DNA of 6,165 nt from Sphaerochaeta sp. (GTDB lineage Bacteria > Spirochaetota > Spirochaetia > Sphaerochaetales > Sphaerochaetaceae). Positions 1-5,958 of this stretch are shown piece after piece; position 1 is the first letter of the stretch, and each line of letters opens with the position of its first letter. The translations under genes were made by a program, and so were the position numbers. The DNA lies in NCBI GenBank assembly GCA_023228445.1, contig JALOBD010000124.1:1-6165 (forward strand). Direction: 5' to 3'. The notes beneath the pieces were generated by a model that worked only from the letters and a program-made list of their open reading frames with translations, ran no database searches and had not been told where the DNA came from.

Positions 1-191
1 TTCTCGCTGATGAAGTGCTCGATGCCCACCCAACTGTGGCCGAAGAGGTGCCACTTGGCATCGGGGCTCTCCTCGGGAAAGAGGAAGAAGGGGTCGCCGA
101 GGGCCGGCATGTACCACGTTCCGGGGATGACCGGCCGCTCACTGAACGGGTACCAGGAGAGATTGGCAAAGAGAGCGGTAGTCTGCGCCAT
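1..191 (-). CDS. Predicted beta-propeller glycosidase-like protein, N-terminal fragment
   Basis: The first 63 codons are present; the gene runs off the left edge of the window. The fragment starts MAQTTALFANLSWYPF and contains PVIPGTWYMPALGDPFFLF (residues 21-39) and KWHLFGHSWVGIEHF (47-61). The pattern of a G-D-P-F-F strand followed by a K-W-H-L-F strand, rich in aromatic residues, looks like the first blade of the five-bladed propeller of GH43/GH32-type enzymes and related phosphorylases, in which an early Asp is often catalytic or sugar-binding. That assignment is inference. No signal peptide is visible, so a cytoplasmic location is likely. The ATG lies 3 nt after the stop of the upstream small membrane protein gene and is preceded by AGGAAG at 198-203 with a 6-nt spacer, so it should be translated from the same message as lspA. 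Substrate cannot be told from this piece; it could also be an uncharacterised conserved protein of the same fold. Confidence 0.5.
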   Translation of the reverse strand, partial: MAQTTALFANLSWYPFSERPVIPGTWYMPALGDPFFLFPEESPDAKWHLFGHSWVGIEHFISE

Positions 192-194
192 CGC

Positions 195-467
195 CTACTT
201 CCTGCGCTTTTTGGAGAAGAGCGGGCCAAGCTTCTCTTCGAGGTTGAAGCGGACGTTGAGCCACTTGACGATCCTCGAGTAGAGGAAGAAGCTGCCGCCG
301 ATCGACACGAGGAAGGTCAAGCCGAGGTAGAGGGGCACAAGCGAGCTCTCCGGGTCGACAAAACGGGTGAGCAGGACGAAGCAGATGATGAAGATGATCA
401 TCATCAAAAGGATGTTGGCCACCGTGGCTGCCAGCATGAAGAGGAGGGTGTTGGTACGTTTAGACAT
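195..467 (-). CDS. Small two-helix membrane protein downstream of lspA
   Basis: This encodes a 90-residue protein of unknown function. Residues about 8-34 form one long hydrophobic segment (with LLMMIIFIICFVLL inside) and residues about 43-63 a second one. They are followed by a polar stretch with NVRFNLEEKLGPLF and a strongly basic tail KKRRK. Both ends are probably cytoplasmic by the positive-inside rule, forming a hairpin in the inner membrane. The ATG at 467 is preferred over the in-frame TTG at 488 because a strong ribosome binding site, AAAGGAG, sits 9 nt upstream of the ATG. The start lies inside the end of lspA (8-bp overlap), so translation is probably coupled. From memory, similar small proteins follow lspA in spirochaetes and are sometimes labelled leader peptide processing enzyme, a name that seems to come from position only. 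Existence as a gene is well supported; function is not known. Confidence 0.82.
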   Translation of the reverse strand: MSKRTNTLLFMLAATVANILLMMIIFIICFVLLTRFVDPESSLVPLYLGLTFLVSIGGSFFLYSRIVKWLNVRFNLEEKLGPLFSKKRRK

Positions 468-981
468 CTGAATCGTCTCCTTTGTCAAAGATCAGGAAGG
501 CAGCGAGGAGGATGCCGCTGACCACCAGTGATGCATCGGCGACGTTGAAGGTCGGCCACCGCTCGAATCCGAGAAAGCCATAGACCTTCACGCTGATGAA
601 ATCCACCACCCGGAAGGAGCGGAAGATCCGGTCGATGAGGTTGCCCACCCCACCGCCCAAGAAGAGGGCCAGGATCCATCGGTAGCCGGTCTTGATGGCT
701 GCTCTCTCGCCTACCATCAGGATAATCACTGCTGTCACCAAGAGCAAGGGCAACAGGATGAAGACGAGGATCTTCACCACCGACGGAAGGCCCACCCCCA
801 TGCTGAAGGCGATGGCGGTGTTACGTACGTGGATGATGGCAAGAAAGTCGCCGAGAAAGCGATAGCCTACGGTATTCTCGGCGATGGCAGCGACGATCCA
901 CGCCTTTGAGAGCTGGTCGATAGCGATCACCAGGAGGGTCAGGATAAAGGGGGAGAGCCGCTTCTTGAGGTTCGGTTGCAT
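460..981 (-). CDS. lspA: Lipoprotein signal peptidase (signal peptidase II)
   Basis: LspA is the inner-membrane aspartyl protease that removes the signal peptide from diacylglyceryl-modified prolipoproteins, cutting before the lipidated Cys. The 173-residue protein has the family's usual length and four membrane segments (about 10-31, 66-90, 99-117, 147-166). Conserved blocks are all visible: AIDQLSKAW with Asp22 and Lys26, HVRNTAIAFSMG with Asn54, GGGVGNLIDRIF with catalytic Asp117, VVDFI, and RWPTFNVADASLV with catalytic Asp149. The usual Gly of the N-x-G-A-F block is Ala56 here. Loop residues 131-141 (VKVYGFLGFER) precede the second Asp block. The ATG at 981 lies 12 bp after the Nif3-like gene and has no Shine-Dalgarno sequence, so expression may depend on ribosomes arriving from upstream. 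Its last codons carry the ribosome binding site of the next gene. Function is assigned with high confidence from the motifs. Confidence 0.97.
   Translation of the reverse strand: MQPNLKKRLSPFILTLLVIAIDQLSKAWIVAAIAENTVGYRFLGDFLAIIHVRNTAIAFSMGVGLPSVVKILVFILLPLLLVTAVIILMVGERAAIKTGYRWILALFLGGGVGNLIDRIFRSFRVVDFISVKVYGFLGFERWPTFNVADASLVVSGILLAAFLIFDKGDDSDV
477..483 (-). promoter_or_regulatory. Ribosome binding site of the small membrane protein gene
   Basis: AAAGGAG on the minus strand, 9 nt before the ATG at 467 and inside the last codons of lspA. It is the strongest Shine-Dalgarno sequence in the window. It decides the start in favour of ATG 467 over TTG 488, since the TTG would lie upstream of this element. 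Confidence 0.75.
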
Positions 982-993
982 GAGGTGATGGTA

Positions 994-1749
994 CTACAGG
1001 CCGGTTGGATTGGCAATGAAGCGCACATCGAGGCCAAAGCGTGCGGCCAGGTGTTCGCCGAGGGCGCGTACCCCGAAGACCTCGGTGTTGTAGTGCCCTC
1101 CACCGATGACGGTGGTGTGCGCCTCACAGGCCTCATGGTACGCCTGGTGCTTCACCTCCCCGGTGATGAAGAGGTCCAAGCCGCTGGCAATCGCCTCAGA
1201 GAGATCATCGCTTGCCCCGCCACTGACGATGCCGACGCTCAAGAAGGTGCTCTTGCCGAGCATCAGCACTGTCGGATCATCGAAGCCGAGGCGGTCGCAG
1301 ACCCATGATACATCCCGCTCTCTGCCAAAGCGCCCGGCAAACCCGATGGGTACGCCCTTGTAGGGGGAGAAGGGCTCGATCTCCTCCAGGGCCAGGGCTC
1401 GGGCCATCTGGATGTTGTTGCCGACCTCGGGGTGGGCGTCGAGCGGCAGGTGGGCTGCGTAGAGGCTCACGTTGTTCTCCAACAGGGCCTTGACCCTGCG
1501 GTAGTGCGCCCCGGTGATGGCGATCGGAGAGCCCCAGAAGAGGCCATGGTGGACGATCAGGAGATCACACCCCTCTTCGATGGCCTTCTCGAAGGTCGAG
1601 AGCGATGCATCGACCGCGACCGCGACAGTACGCACCTCCTTCTCGTCCGGCGTTCCGACGACCAGACCGTTGAGGCTGTAGTCGATGGGGGCGAAGGAGG
1701 CAATTTGCAGATATGAATCAAGATAGGAGACAAGGTCGTTCTGTTTCAT
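994..1749 (-). CDS. Nif3-like dinuclear metal-centre protein (DUF34/YbgI family)
   Basis: A 251-residue member of the Nif3/YbgI/DUF34 family, ring-shaped hexamers with a two-metal site in each subunit. The family is often annotated GTP cyclohydrolase 1 type 2, but its physiological role is unsettled. Signature blocks: IDYSLNGLVVG (22-32), IVHHGLFWGSP (65-75) with His67 and His68, AAHLPLDAHPEVGNN (98-112) with Asp104, and GGGHYNTEVFGV (216-227) with His219 and Glu223. Together these give the full expected metal-ligand set. The length is that of the short form without the inserted PII-like domain found in some Firmicutes. The start is ATG 1749. An in-frame TTG at 1776 would add nine residues but lies upstream of a good -10 element and has no ribosome binding site. 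No Shine-Dalgarno sequence precedes ATG 1749 either; the promoter geometry suggests a leaderless message. It is the first gene of the cluster that continues into lspA 12 bp downstream. Confidence 0.93.
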   Translation of the reverse strand: MKQNDLVSYLDSYLQIASFAPIDYSLNGLVVGTPDEKEVRTVAVAVDASLSTFEKAIEEGCDLLIVHHGLFWGSPIAITGAHYRRVKALLENNVSLYAAHLPLDAHPEVGNNIQMARALALEEIEPFSPYKGVPIGFAGRFGRERDVSWVCDRLGFDDPTVLMLGKSTFLSVGIVSGGASDDLSEAIASGLDLFITGEVKHQAYHEACEAHTTVIGGGHYNTEVFGVRALGEHLAARFGLDVRFIANPTGL

Positions 1750-1755
1750 GGTCCC

Positions 1756-1784
1756 AGTATAGAGAGTTGACACCAATTATTCCA
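1756..1784 (-). promoter_or_regulatory. Predicted promoter of the Nif3-lspA cluster
   Basis: On the minus strand, TATACT occupies 1756-1761, one mismatch from the -10 consensus. It is followed by six bases (GGGACC) and then the ATG at 1749, so transcription should begin at or within a base of the start codon. With a 17-bp spacer the -35 would be TGGAAT at 1779-1784, only 3 of 6 consensus matches, and no extended -10 TGn is present. The promoter may therefore be weak or activator-dependent. Confidence 0.55.
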
Positions 1785-1795
1785 CCACCTATAGT
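1767..1795 (+). promoter_or_regulatory. Predicted sigma70-type promoter of the Lon-like protease gene
   Basis: TTGACA at 1767-1772 matches the -35 consensus perfectly. TATAGT at 1790-1795 matches 5 of 6 positions of the -10, and the spacer is exactly the optimal 17 bp. Six bases (TCGACC) separate the -10 from the ATG at 1802, placing the expected transcription start on the A of the start codon. The element lies fully within the 52-bp divergent region and interleaves with the opposing promoter. This housekeeping promoter match gives no hint of heat-shock sigma control. Confidence 0.75.
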
Positions 1796-1801
1796 TCGAC
1801 C

Positions 1802-3835
1802 ATGTCCGAACAAAAAACCCGAGTCAAACCCCTGAGCGCAGACGAGGTACGCTTCGACTTCGCTTTGGCGACCATCCAACGCTGCAAGGGCCTGGGCAGC
1901 AGTGAGGTGGTCGTCGGCCAACCGCGGGCGCTGCGTAGCCTCGAGCTGGGCCTCTCCATCCCCAAGAGCGGGTACAACATCTTCGTCAGCGGGGACAGCG
2001 GAAGCGGCCGCCACAAGGCGGTGCAACACACCATCGCCTCGATGGAGGGTGACACCTCCCTCCTGCGCGACATCCTCTACGTCTACAACTTCGGCCAGCC
2101 GGACAGCCCGATGCTCCTCTCCCTCACTCCCGGCGACGGCCAACACCTCGTCGATGCCCTCTTCAGCTTCACCCAAGACCTCTTGGCACTGATCGAAGAG
2201 CGGGAGGAGTTCCTCCCCAGGGCACTGGCCCTGGTCGACCACCTTGAACACACCGTCTCCTTTGCCCAGCAGGCGGAGTACTTCAATGGCCTGAAGGGAG
2301 AGATGACCCGCCTCTCCAAGCAAATCGACCACCTCGATGAAGAGGCGGTCAAAAGCGGTGGGCTTGCCACCAAGTACCTGGCAAACCTCGTGGTCAACCA
2401 CGCCCATACCACGCAGCGTCCGCTCATCATCGAGGGCCACCCCTCCCATACCAACCTCTTCGGCTCCATCGATGCCAAGGAGAAGCACGCCCACCTGGGC
2501 CTCCATGCCGGCTCGCTGCTGGCAGCCAGCGGCGGCTACATCGTCATCGACGCCGAGGACCTCTTGGCCGAGAGTGGCCTCTGGGAAGCGCTCAAGCGGT
2601 ACATCGACGCCAATGCGCTGGCCATCGAGGGGGGCGTCAACCCCCGCGGGGAGATCAAGGGCAGTCCGATCCGCCCCCAGATGGCGGCCCTGCCGGTGAA
2701 GGTGATCCTCATCGGCAGCGAAGAGACCTACGACATGCTCAGCGATGAGGACGACCGTTTCCTCTCCCTCTTCAAGGTCAGCGCCCAGTTCGACTATCAG
2801 ATGGAGAAGAGCGACCAGACCATCGCCCAGACGATTGCCAACCTCCTGCGCTACCAAGGTGAGCACAACCTGTTGGAGATCACCGACTCTGCGCTGGGCG
2901 AACTCTTGCGCTACAGCGCATGGTACGCGGAGTCGCGCGACCACCTGAGCACCCACTTCTCGGTCCTCTACGACCTGCTCGAAGAGGCCAACTGGTGGGC
3001 AAAGAGCCACAACAAGCGCTCCATCGATGGACAGGTGATCCTCCAGGTGAACGATGAGCGCGACTACGCCGCTTCGATCAGCGAGAGCCGGATCAATGAG
3101 GAGATCAAGAGCGGGGAGATGATCATCAGCCTCAGCGGGACGAGGGTCGGGGTGGTCAACGGTCTGGCGGTGATGGACCGCGGCGCAGTCTCCTTCGGCA
3201 CCCCGACGGTGATCAGTTGCACCGTCGCACCGGGCAGCGAGGGCATCGTCAACATCGAGCACGAGGCGGGTCTGAGCGGGGAGATCCACGACAAGGGCCT
3301 CCTGATCCTCGAGGGGTACCTGCGCAAACACTATGCGCGCAACTTCCCCCTCTCGATCTACGCCGGCATTGCCTTTGAGCAGTCGTATGCCGAGGTCGAC
3401 GGGGACAGCGCCTCCTCAAGCGAGCTCTACGCGCTGCTCTCCGCCATTGGTGAGCTGCCGGTACGCCAGGACATCGCCGTCACCGGCTCGGTCAACCAAA
3501 TGGGGATGATCCAGCCGGTGGGCGGCATCAACGAGAAGATCGAAGGCTTCTTCCGCACCTGCACCACCACCGGCCTTACCGGCTACCAGGGGGTCATCAT
3601 CCCGATCCAGAATGTTCGCAACCTCATCCTCAGCACCCAGGTCATCGAGGCGATCGAGGCGAGACGCTTCTTCATCTGGGCGATCAAGACAATCGATGAG
3701 GGGATGGCCCTGCTCACCGACCGGCCGGCCGGCATCCGCAACGCCAAGGGCAACTACCCACCGGACAACTTCAACCACGCTATCGAACAACGGCTCAAGA
3801 AGATGTACCAAGCGGTATCAGCCAACCGAAGCTAG
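1802..3835 (+). CDS. Lon-related protease, COG1067 type (AAA_32 plus Lon C-terminal domain)
   Basis: A 677-residue cytoplasmic protein of the Lon-like protease group that includes E. coli YcbZ. Residues about 36-330 look like the AAA_32-type ATPase region: a P-loop-like segment FVSGDSGSGRHK (61-72), a short helical, possibly coiled-coil insert (about 123-185), the block AGSLLAASGGYIVIDAEDLL (236-255) as Walker B region, then WEALKRYI. Residues about 425-640 form the protease domain, with catalytic Ser536 in VDGDSASSSEL and catalytic Lys579 in GGINEKIEGF. No Lon N-terminal substrate-binding domain is present. Many relatives are nearer 800 residues, so the insert region looks short. In the P-loop the usual Lys-Ser/Thr is Arg70-His71, so ATP use is uncertain. 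The ATG at 1802 has no ribosome binding site and sits at the predicted transcription start. Its 3' end overlaps the convergent transporter gene by 18 bp. Function in protein quality control is inference from the family; natural substrates are unknown. Confidence 0.9.
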   Translation: MSEQKTRVKPLSADEVRFDFALATIQRCKGLGSSEVVVGQPRALRSLELGLSIPKSGYNIFVSGDSGSGRHKAVQHTIASMEGDTSLLRDILYVYNFGQPDSPMLLSLTPGDGQHLVDALFSFTQDLLALIEEREEFLPRALALVDHLEHTVSFAQQAEYFNGLKGEMTRLSKQIDHLDEEAVKSGGLATKYLANLVVNHAHTTQRPLIIEGHPSHTNLFGSIDAKEKHAHLGLHAGSLLAASGGYIVIDAEDLLAESGLWEALKRYIDANALAIEGGVNPRGEIKGSPIRPQMAALPVKVILIGSEETYDMLSDEDDRFLSLFKVSAQFDYQMEKSDQTIAQTIANLLRYQGEHNLLEITDSALGELLRYSAWYAESRDHLSTHFSVLYDLLEEANWWAKSHNKRSIDGQVILQVNDERDYAASISESRINEEIKSGEMIISLSGTRVGVVNGLAVMDRGAVSFGTPTVISCTVAPGSEGIVNIEHEAGLSGEIHDKGLLILEGYLRKHYARNFPLSIYAGIAFEQSYAEVDGDSASSSELYALLSAIGELPVRQDIAVTGSVNQMGMIQPVGGINEKIEGFFRTCTTTGLTGYQGVIIPIQNVRNLILSTQVIEAIEARRFFIWAIKTIDEGMALLTDRPAGIRNAKGNYPPDNFNHAIEQRLKKMYQAVSANRS

Positions 3836-5182
3836 CCTCTTCAGCCGGCGCATGAACGGGGCGACGTAGAGCAGGGTGAGGACGAAGGTCAGCACGTCGG
3901 CAAGCGGCTGGGCGATCTGCAGGCCAAAGAGGCCCACCGTCCTGCTGAGCACAATCACCAACGGAACGAAGAAGACGCCCTGGCGCACCAGAGCCAGCGT
4001 CGAACTGACCGGACCATGGCCGGTCGACTGGAAGATCATCCCTCCCAGCGTATTGAAGGCGGTCACCGGCAAGAGCACGCACTGCGCCCTGATCGCCGTC
4101 GTCCCGATGGCGACGACCACCGGGTCCTTGAGGAAGAGGAGCATGATGTACCGTGCCCCGGCGAAGCACACCGCCGCGATGAGGAGAAAGGCAACACTCG
4201 CCGTTTGGGTACAGAAGAGGAACGCCTCCCTGAGGCGGTCGTAGCGCTTCGCCCCCCAAGAGAAACCAGCGACCGGCTGCATCCCCTGGCCAAACCCGAT
4301 GAGGGCGGAGTTGAGGAACTGCATGACCCGGGTGGTGATGGACATCGCAGCGATGGCCTCATCGCCGAACGGGGCGGCAAAGACGTTCATGGTAATGGCT
4401 GCGACGGTGTGCATGAGGCTTCGCACGAGCGATGGCAAGCCGATGACGATGATCGAGCGGTAAATCCACCACTCTAGGCGTACCAGGCGGAGTGAGAGGG
4501 TGAGGTTGCTGCGCTTGTTCACAAAGTGGCTGGTCAAGATGGTGAAGGAGACCAGCTGACTGATGATCGTGGCCCACGCCGCCCCCTTGATGCCCATCTT
4601 GAAGCCAAAGATCAAAATCGGGTCGAGGATGACGTTGAGGATTGCCCCGGTGCTCATCCCGATCATCCCCAGATACGCCTTGCCCTCGCTGCGCAGGTTG
4701 TTGTTCATCGTGTAGCTGACGGCCATCCATGGGGCGCCGATGAGGATGATCGAGGCGTACTCCTCTGCATACGGGGCGATGGTCACTGTCGCGCCGAGGA
4801 AGCGGACGAAACGCTCCTTGAAGAGAAGGCCAAAGACGGCGAAGAGCAGGGCAAGGGTCAGTGAGGTGAAGAAGGCGGTGCTGAAGAGCTCGTCGGCCTC
4901 ACGCCTGCGCTTCTCACCCAAGAGGCGGCTGACCGTGTTGGCTGATCCCTGGCCGAGGGTCAGTCCGATGGCTTGGATGATGCTCATGATCGAGTAGACG
5001 ATCCCCACCGCCGCGCTGTTCTCCGTACCCAAGCGGCTGACAAAGATGGTGTCGGTCATGTTATAGAGTGCAGTGATGAGCATGCTGATGATCGTCGGAG
5101 TGGCCAGCTGCAGCACCAGGCTGCGCACCGGCTGCCCAGTCATGCGCAGGTAGTTCTCTTCGGCATTGAGGTTCCGTCTCAT
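3818..5182 (-). CDS. MATE-family multidrug/organic cation exporter
   Basis: A 454-residue inner-membrane transporter with about 12 hydrophobic segments arranged as two similar halves, the normal size and build of MATE proteins. These exchange Na+ or H+ for drugs or organic cations. Visible signatures include LYNMTDTIFVSRLGT (about 39-53) in the first helix pair, LNVILDPILIFGFKMGIKGAA (about 183-203) closing the first half, and FGQGMQPVAGFSWGAKRYDR (about 296-315) in the second half. The tail is short and basic (MRRLKRLASVG). ATG 5182 is chosen over the in-frame GTG at 5194: it forms an ATGA overlap with the stop of the upstream RNA methyltransferase gene and has GGTGG 8 nt upstream. Translational coupling is therefore likely. 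It resembles the MepA-type branch, but substrate cannot be predicted. The stop lies 18 bp inside the end of the opposing protease gene, and no intrinsic terminator is recognisable after it. Confidence 0.94.
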   Translation of the reverse strand: MRRNLNAEENYLRMTGQPVRSLVLQLATPTIISMLITALYNMTDTIFVSRLGTENSAAVGIVYSIMSIIQAIGLTLGQGSANTVSRLLGEKRRREADELFSTAFFTSLTLALLFAVFGLLFKERFVRFLGATVTIAPYAEEYASIILIGAPWMAVSYTMNNNLRSEGKAYLGMIGMSTGAILNVILDPILIFGFKMGIKGAAWATIISQLVSFTILTSHFVNKRSNLTLSLRLVRLEWWIYRSIIVIGLPSLVRSLMHTVAAITMNVFAAPFGDEAIAAMSITTRVMQFLNSALIGFGQGMQPVAGFSWGAKRYDRLREAFLFCTQTASVAFLLIAAVCFAGARYIMLLFLKDPVVVAIGTTAIRAQCVLLPVTAFNTLGGMIFQSTGHGPVSSTLALVRQGVFFVPLVIVLSRTVGLFGLQIAQPLADVLTFVLTLLYVAPFMRRLKRLASVG

Positions 5183-5958
5183 GGACTGTACCACCGTTGC
5201 AGCATGATCGCAGCCGCCGATGAGACGTTCAGCGAGCCCTTCGTTCCCCCCATCATGATGGAGACCCTCCCCAGCGATGCATCACAGCGCCGCAGCAGCC
5301 GTGATGTCACCCCCAGCTCCTCCGAACCGAGGATGGCGACTCCAGATTCGGGGAAGGCGAAGTGGGTGATATCCCCTCCTCCGCTCTCCAATGCAAAAAG
5401 TGGGAGGTTCAGTTCAGCCAAGGCTGCGAAAAGCTCATCCTCACCGATGATCTGATAGTCGACGGTGGCAATCGTCCCTGCGCTGGTACGCAGCGCTCGG
5501 TTGTGCTGAGGATCGGCGCTGCCTTCGATGAGAAAGATCTCTTTGATACCGAAGGAGTCGGCAGATCGGAAGATCGAACCGACGTTGTAGGGGCTTCGAA
5601 TCCGGTCGAGGACGAGGTAACGCTCGAGGATGATGCGCTGCCTCCTGTCAAGGGTGCCTTCATCATCCTCACGGTCCCAGTCGGCCACTGTCTCACCCAG
5701 GGCAGCTGACAAGAGGTAGTGGGCATCGAGCAATGCAAGGGTCCGGCGTTCGGGCGATACCTCGTCGACCAGCCTCGTCAGATATTCAAGGTCATGCTCA
5801 CCTGCAAACACCTCGCCTGCCGTCTGCTGCGCCAGGGCAACCAGCGAGGCGAGGTAGGCGTCGTCACACCCCGCCACACTGCACTGTCGAAAGAGCAGCG
5901 CAATCTTGCGCAGTCGGCTGGGCGCACCCATGGTGGCAAGCTTACGTATCGTGATCAT
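5179..5958 (-). CDS. SpoU/TrmH-family RNA 2'-O-methyltransferase
   Basis: A 259-residue SPOUT-class enzyme expected to methylate a ribose 2'-OH of tRNA or rRNA using S-adenosylmethionine, bound in a trefoil knot. The C-terminal part (about 113-257) carries the three family motifs. Motif 1 is LDRIRSPYNVGSIFRSADSFG (117-137) with Asn125 and the probable catalytic Arg131. Motif 2 is AILGSEELGVT (208-218). Motif 3 is MMGGTKGSLNVSSAAAIML (235-253) with Asn244. The N-terminal 110 residues are mainly helical-looking and do not read like the L30e-like substrate-binding domain of RlmB/TsnR-type relatives, so the exact target cannot be named. The ATG at 5958 overlaps the end of rsmI by 17 bp, with GGTGGGG about 10 nt upstream. 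A later in-frame ATG at 5931 lacks a ribosome binding site. The stop overlaps the transporter's start by 4 bp. Family certain, substrate unknown. Confidence 0.92.
   Translation of the reverse strand: MITIRKLATMGAPSRLRKIALLFRQCSVAGCDDAYLASLVALAQQTAGEVFAGEHDLEYLTRLVDEVSPERRTLALLDAHYLLSAALGETVADWDREDDEGTLDRRQRIILERYLVLDRIRSPYNVGSIFRSADSFGIKEIFLIEGSADPQHNRALRTSAGTIATVDYQIIGEDELFAALAELNLPLFALESGGGDITHFAFPESGVAILGSEELGVTSRLLRRCDASLGRVSIMMGGTKGSLNVSSAAAIMLQRWYSP
5191..5195 (-). promoter_or_regulatory. Ribosome binding site of the MATE gene
   Basis: GGTGG on the minus strand, 8 nt before ATG 5182, lying in the last codons of the RNA methyltransferase gene. It supports ATG 5182 as start over GTG 5194, which overlaps the element itself. 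Confidence 0.5.

Noticed and set aside
15..521. A 168-codon plus-strand frame crossing three minus-strand genes, with many acidic and His residues
   Set aside because: It runs antisense to lspA, the small membrane protein and the glycosidase-like gene, all well supported. Its low-complexity charged composition is the mirror of hydrophobic codons.
982..990. GAGGTGATG on the plus strand, looking like a ribosome binding site and start
   Set aside because: There is no spacer between the motif and ATG, and the frame downstream is antisense to the Nif3-like gene with no recognisable protein.
1750..1801. Operator-like inverted repeat in the divergent gap
   Set aside because: Only 3-bp arms (TTG/CAA around ACAC at 1767-1776) could be found, too short to call a binding site.
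1718..3331. A 537-codon open frame antisense to the Lon-like protease gene
   Set aside because: Its translation is rich in Asp, Glu, Val, Ala, Arg and His with no recognisable motif. The opposite strand encodes a clear protease with catalytic residues. Long antisense open frames are expected opposite GC-rich coding sequence.
3721..3732. CCGGCCGGCCGG, a GC-rich palindrome near the end of the protease gene, considered as a terminator or regulatory site
   Set aside because: It has no loop and no T run, and it encodes in-frame residues (DRPAG) of the protease; it fits chance in GC-rich coding sequence.
5929..5938. Later in-frame ATG of the RNA methyltransferase, in a GCCACCATGG context
   Set aside because: The context resembles a eukaryotic start by chance; it has no Shine-Dalgarno sequence, and the ATG at 5958 has one and overlaps rsmI in operon fashion.
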